Of a stretch of 64,000 nt of DNA, positions 62,768 to 64,000 are shown piece after piece. The notes beneath the pieces were generated by a model. The model had not been told where the DNA came from. It did no database searches and saw only the letters and a program-made list of their open reading frames with translations. Origin of the DNA: Maribacter algarum (ex Zhang et al. 2020). GTDB taxonomy: Bacteria; Bacteroidota; Bacteroidia; Flavobacteriales; Flavobacteriaceae. The translations under genes were made by a program, and so were the position numbers. Each line of letters opens with the position of its first letter. Position 1 is the stretch's first letter. The stretch lies in the NCBI RefSeq assembly GCF_005885635.1, contig NZ_VATY01000002.1:868001-932000 (forward strand). The letters are read 5' to 3'.

Positions 62768-64000
62768 GCACAACACCAAAAACACTTACTCCAAAACTAG
62801 TTAAGAAATTATGGCTGGCTTTCATTGTATTGGTCTTAATGATGGGGATATCCTATATAGGTATCACGGGCTATTTCGCCAATAAGCATAATCAAGAAAC
62901 GACCCAGCGTCTCAATGCCGAAGTGGCTAATCATGTTATCGCTGAAAAGTTTCAAAACGCCTCCCCTTTTTTAGAAGACGGCAGTGTCAACAAGCCCCTT
63001 TTTGGTGATTTGATGCACGATATGATGGCCGTAAATCGAGGAATTGAAGTTTATCTTTTGAATGAAGGAGGTGAAATTTTATATTCCGTAGTACTTGATC
63101 CTAATGACCAGGATGCTACTAAAAGTGTTTCCTTAGGGCCGATTGACTCTTTCATCGCTGACAAAGGAGAAAATTTCATATTAGGTGATGATCCGAGATC
63201 TCCTGGTGAACAAAAAATATTTTCTGCAGCGCCTTATTCCGTAGATGGTAGAAACGGTTTTATTTATATTATTCTCGCAGGAAAGCGGTTTCAGGAAGTT
63301 AGTAGTACTCTGATGGGGCAGTATTTTGCGCGTCTCGGACTCGGCGCAACCTTACTCACCACTATTTTCGCGGCACTCATAGGGCTTTTGGCCATATGGT
63401 TTTTGACGAAAAACCTTCGTGTTATTACGAGTACAGTACGTCGTTTTAACGAAGGTGATTTAACCGCTCGTATTGAGAACCCGGATTCATCGGATATCTC
63501 AATATTTGCAAATTCTTTTAATGAAATGGCCGATACAATTACGGGAAATATTGATAAAATGCAATCCGTAGATTTATTGCGAAGAGAACTGATTGCAAAC
63601 GTTTCACACGATTTGAGAACTCCTCTAGCAATTCTGAAAGGATATATTGAAACCCTTCAGATAAAAAGAGAATCATTAACTGAAGCTGAAAAACAGGAAT
63701 ACCTTCAAATAACACATGATAACGTCGACAAGCTTTCAAAGCTTATTAATCAGTTATTTGAATATTCAAAATTGGAGGCTGAACAGGTTACACCAGTAAA
63801 AGAACCTTTTTCAATTACTGAGCTTTCGCACGATCTTATTGCCAAATTCAAAGTATTGGCGGAACAGAAGCAGATAGAATTACAATTGGACAATCCAAAA
63901 GAAAACAATATGGTTTTTGCGGATGTCAGCTTGGTAGAGAGAGCATTGCAAAATCTTATTGAGAATGCCATAAAATATACCGAACCCAAGGGTAAGGTTA
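62764..64000 (+). CDS. Sensor histidine kinase, 3' end beyond window
   Basis: Open from the ATG at 62764 to the window edge, 412 residues so far. A first membrane span lies at about residues 15-37, an extracytoplasmic sensor region at about 38-185, a second span at about 193-218, and a HAMP linker at about 219-265. The HisKA domain has the phospho-histidine in NVSHDLRTPLA (about 280-290). The N-box of the ATPase domain, LIENAIKYTEP, is reached just before the edge; the G boxes are cut off. Its start overlaps the regulator's stop by 4 bases (ATGA), so they are a cognate pair. Confidence 0.93.
   Translation, partial: MSTTPKTLTPKLVKKLWLAFIVLVLMMGISYIGITGYFANKHNQETTQRLNAEVANHVIAEKFQNASPFLEDGSVNKPLFGDLMHDMMAVNRGIEVYLLNEGGEILYSVVLDPNDQDATKSVSLGPIDSFIADKGENFILGDDPRSPGEQKIFSAAPYSVDGRNGFIYIILAGKRFQEVSSTLMGQYFARLGLGATLLTTIFAALIGLLAIWFLTKNLRVITSTVRRFNEGDLTARIENPDSSDISIFANSFNEMADTITGNIDKMQSVDLLRRELIANVSHDLRTPLAILKGYIETLQIKRESLTEAEKQEYLQITHDNVDKLSKLINQLFEYSKLEAEQVTPVKEPFSITELSHDLIAKFKVLAEQKQIELQLDNPKENNMVFADVSLVERALQNLIENAIKYTEPKGKV

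Overview
The window looks like chromosomal DNA of a (probably marine) member of the Flavobacteriaceae, phylum Bacteroidota. The reasons are the AT-rich composition, the near absence of Shine-Dalgarno sequences, several TTG starts, a short 287-residue primary sigma factor without an N-terminal extension, SusC-type outer-membrane proteins, a type IX secretion (T9SS) type A sorting domain, and many lipoproteins and periplasmic hydrolases. No rRNA, tRNA, CRISPR array, transposase or phage gene was recognised.

Layout. 0-3 kb (minus strand): a DUF3052 protein, an ECF sigma factor with a membrane partner, and an M4 protease of protealysin type paired with an emfourin-like inhibitor. 3-7 kb (minus): a DUF5916 outer-membrane protein, a MocA-like nucleotidyltransferase and a periplasmic amidohydrolase. 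7.1-16.5 kb (plus): a VWA lipoprotein, then the most unusual locus of the window. A SusC-like barrel lacks its plug domain (8800-11571). It is followed by a 1521-residue alpha-2-macroglobulin with a thioester motif that carries a complete SusC-type Ton box and plug in its middle (11575-16140). Two homologous 55-residue single-span membrane proteins, found by reading the gaps, flank the pair.

16.5-33 kb is ordinary metabolism and envelope upkeep: an M14 carboxypeptidase, a pirin/3D-domain/amidase operon, a serine hydrolase, an alpha/beta hydrolase, menB, M24 and M28 peptidases, a GT4 glycosyltransferase, a DEAD/DEAH helicase and a 2-hydroxyacid dehydrogenase. A block of REP-like nested palindromes lies at 22.57-22.87 kb. 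At 33.3 kb is rpoD. Behind its terminator are two previously uncalled tandem 32-residue peptides that are clear paralogues of each other (34222-34451), downstream of a 70-76 residue basic ORF.

36.2-46.5 kb (minus) is a tight six-gene operon: a soluble hybrid histidine kinase with Hpt domain, a CheY-like regulator, a membrane-anchored HEAT-repeat protein, a GT2 polysaccharide synthase, an LTA-synthase-like sulfatase-fold membrane enzyme with TPRs, and a YaiO-like outer-membrane barrel. It reads as a signal-controlled machine that makes, modifies and exports a surface polymer.

46.6-56 kb holds a dipeptidase, a thioesterase, DUF72, a glyoxalase-annotated family protein, DUF2461, a cysE-cysM cysteine operon, two tandem alpha/beta hydrolases, truA and two small membrane proteins. 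56-62 kb (minus) holds a lamin-tail/spondin-domain lipoprotein and a 1230-residue T9SS cargo built of ten repeats of about 110 residues. A PhoB-type regulator and a sensor kinase cut by the window edge close the window.
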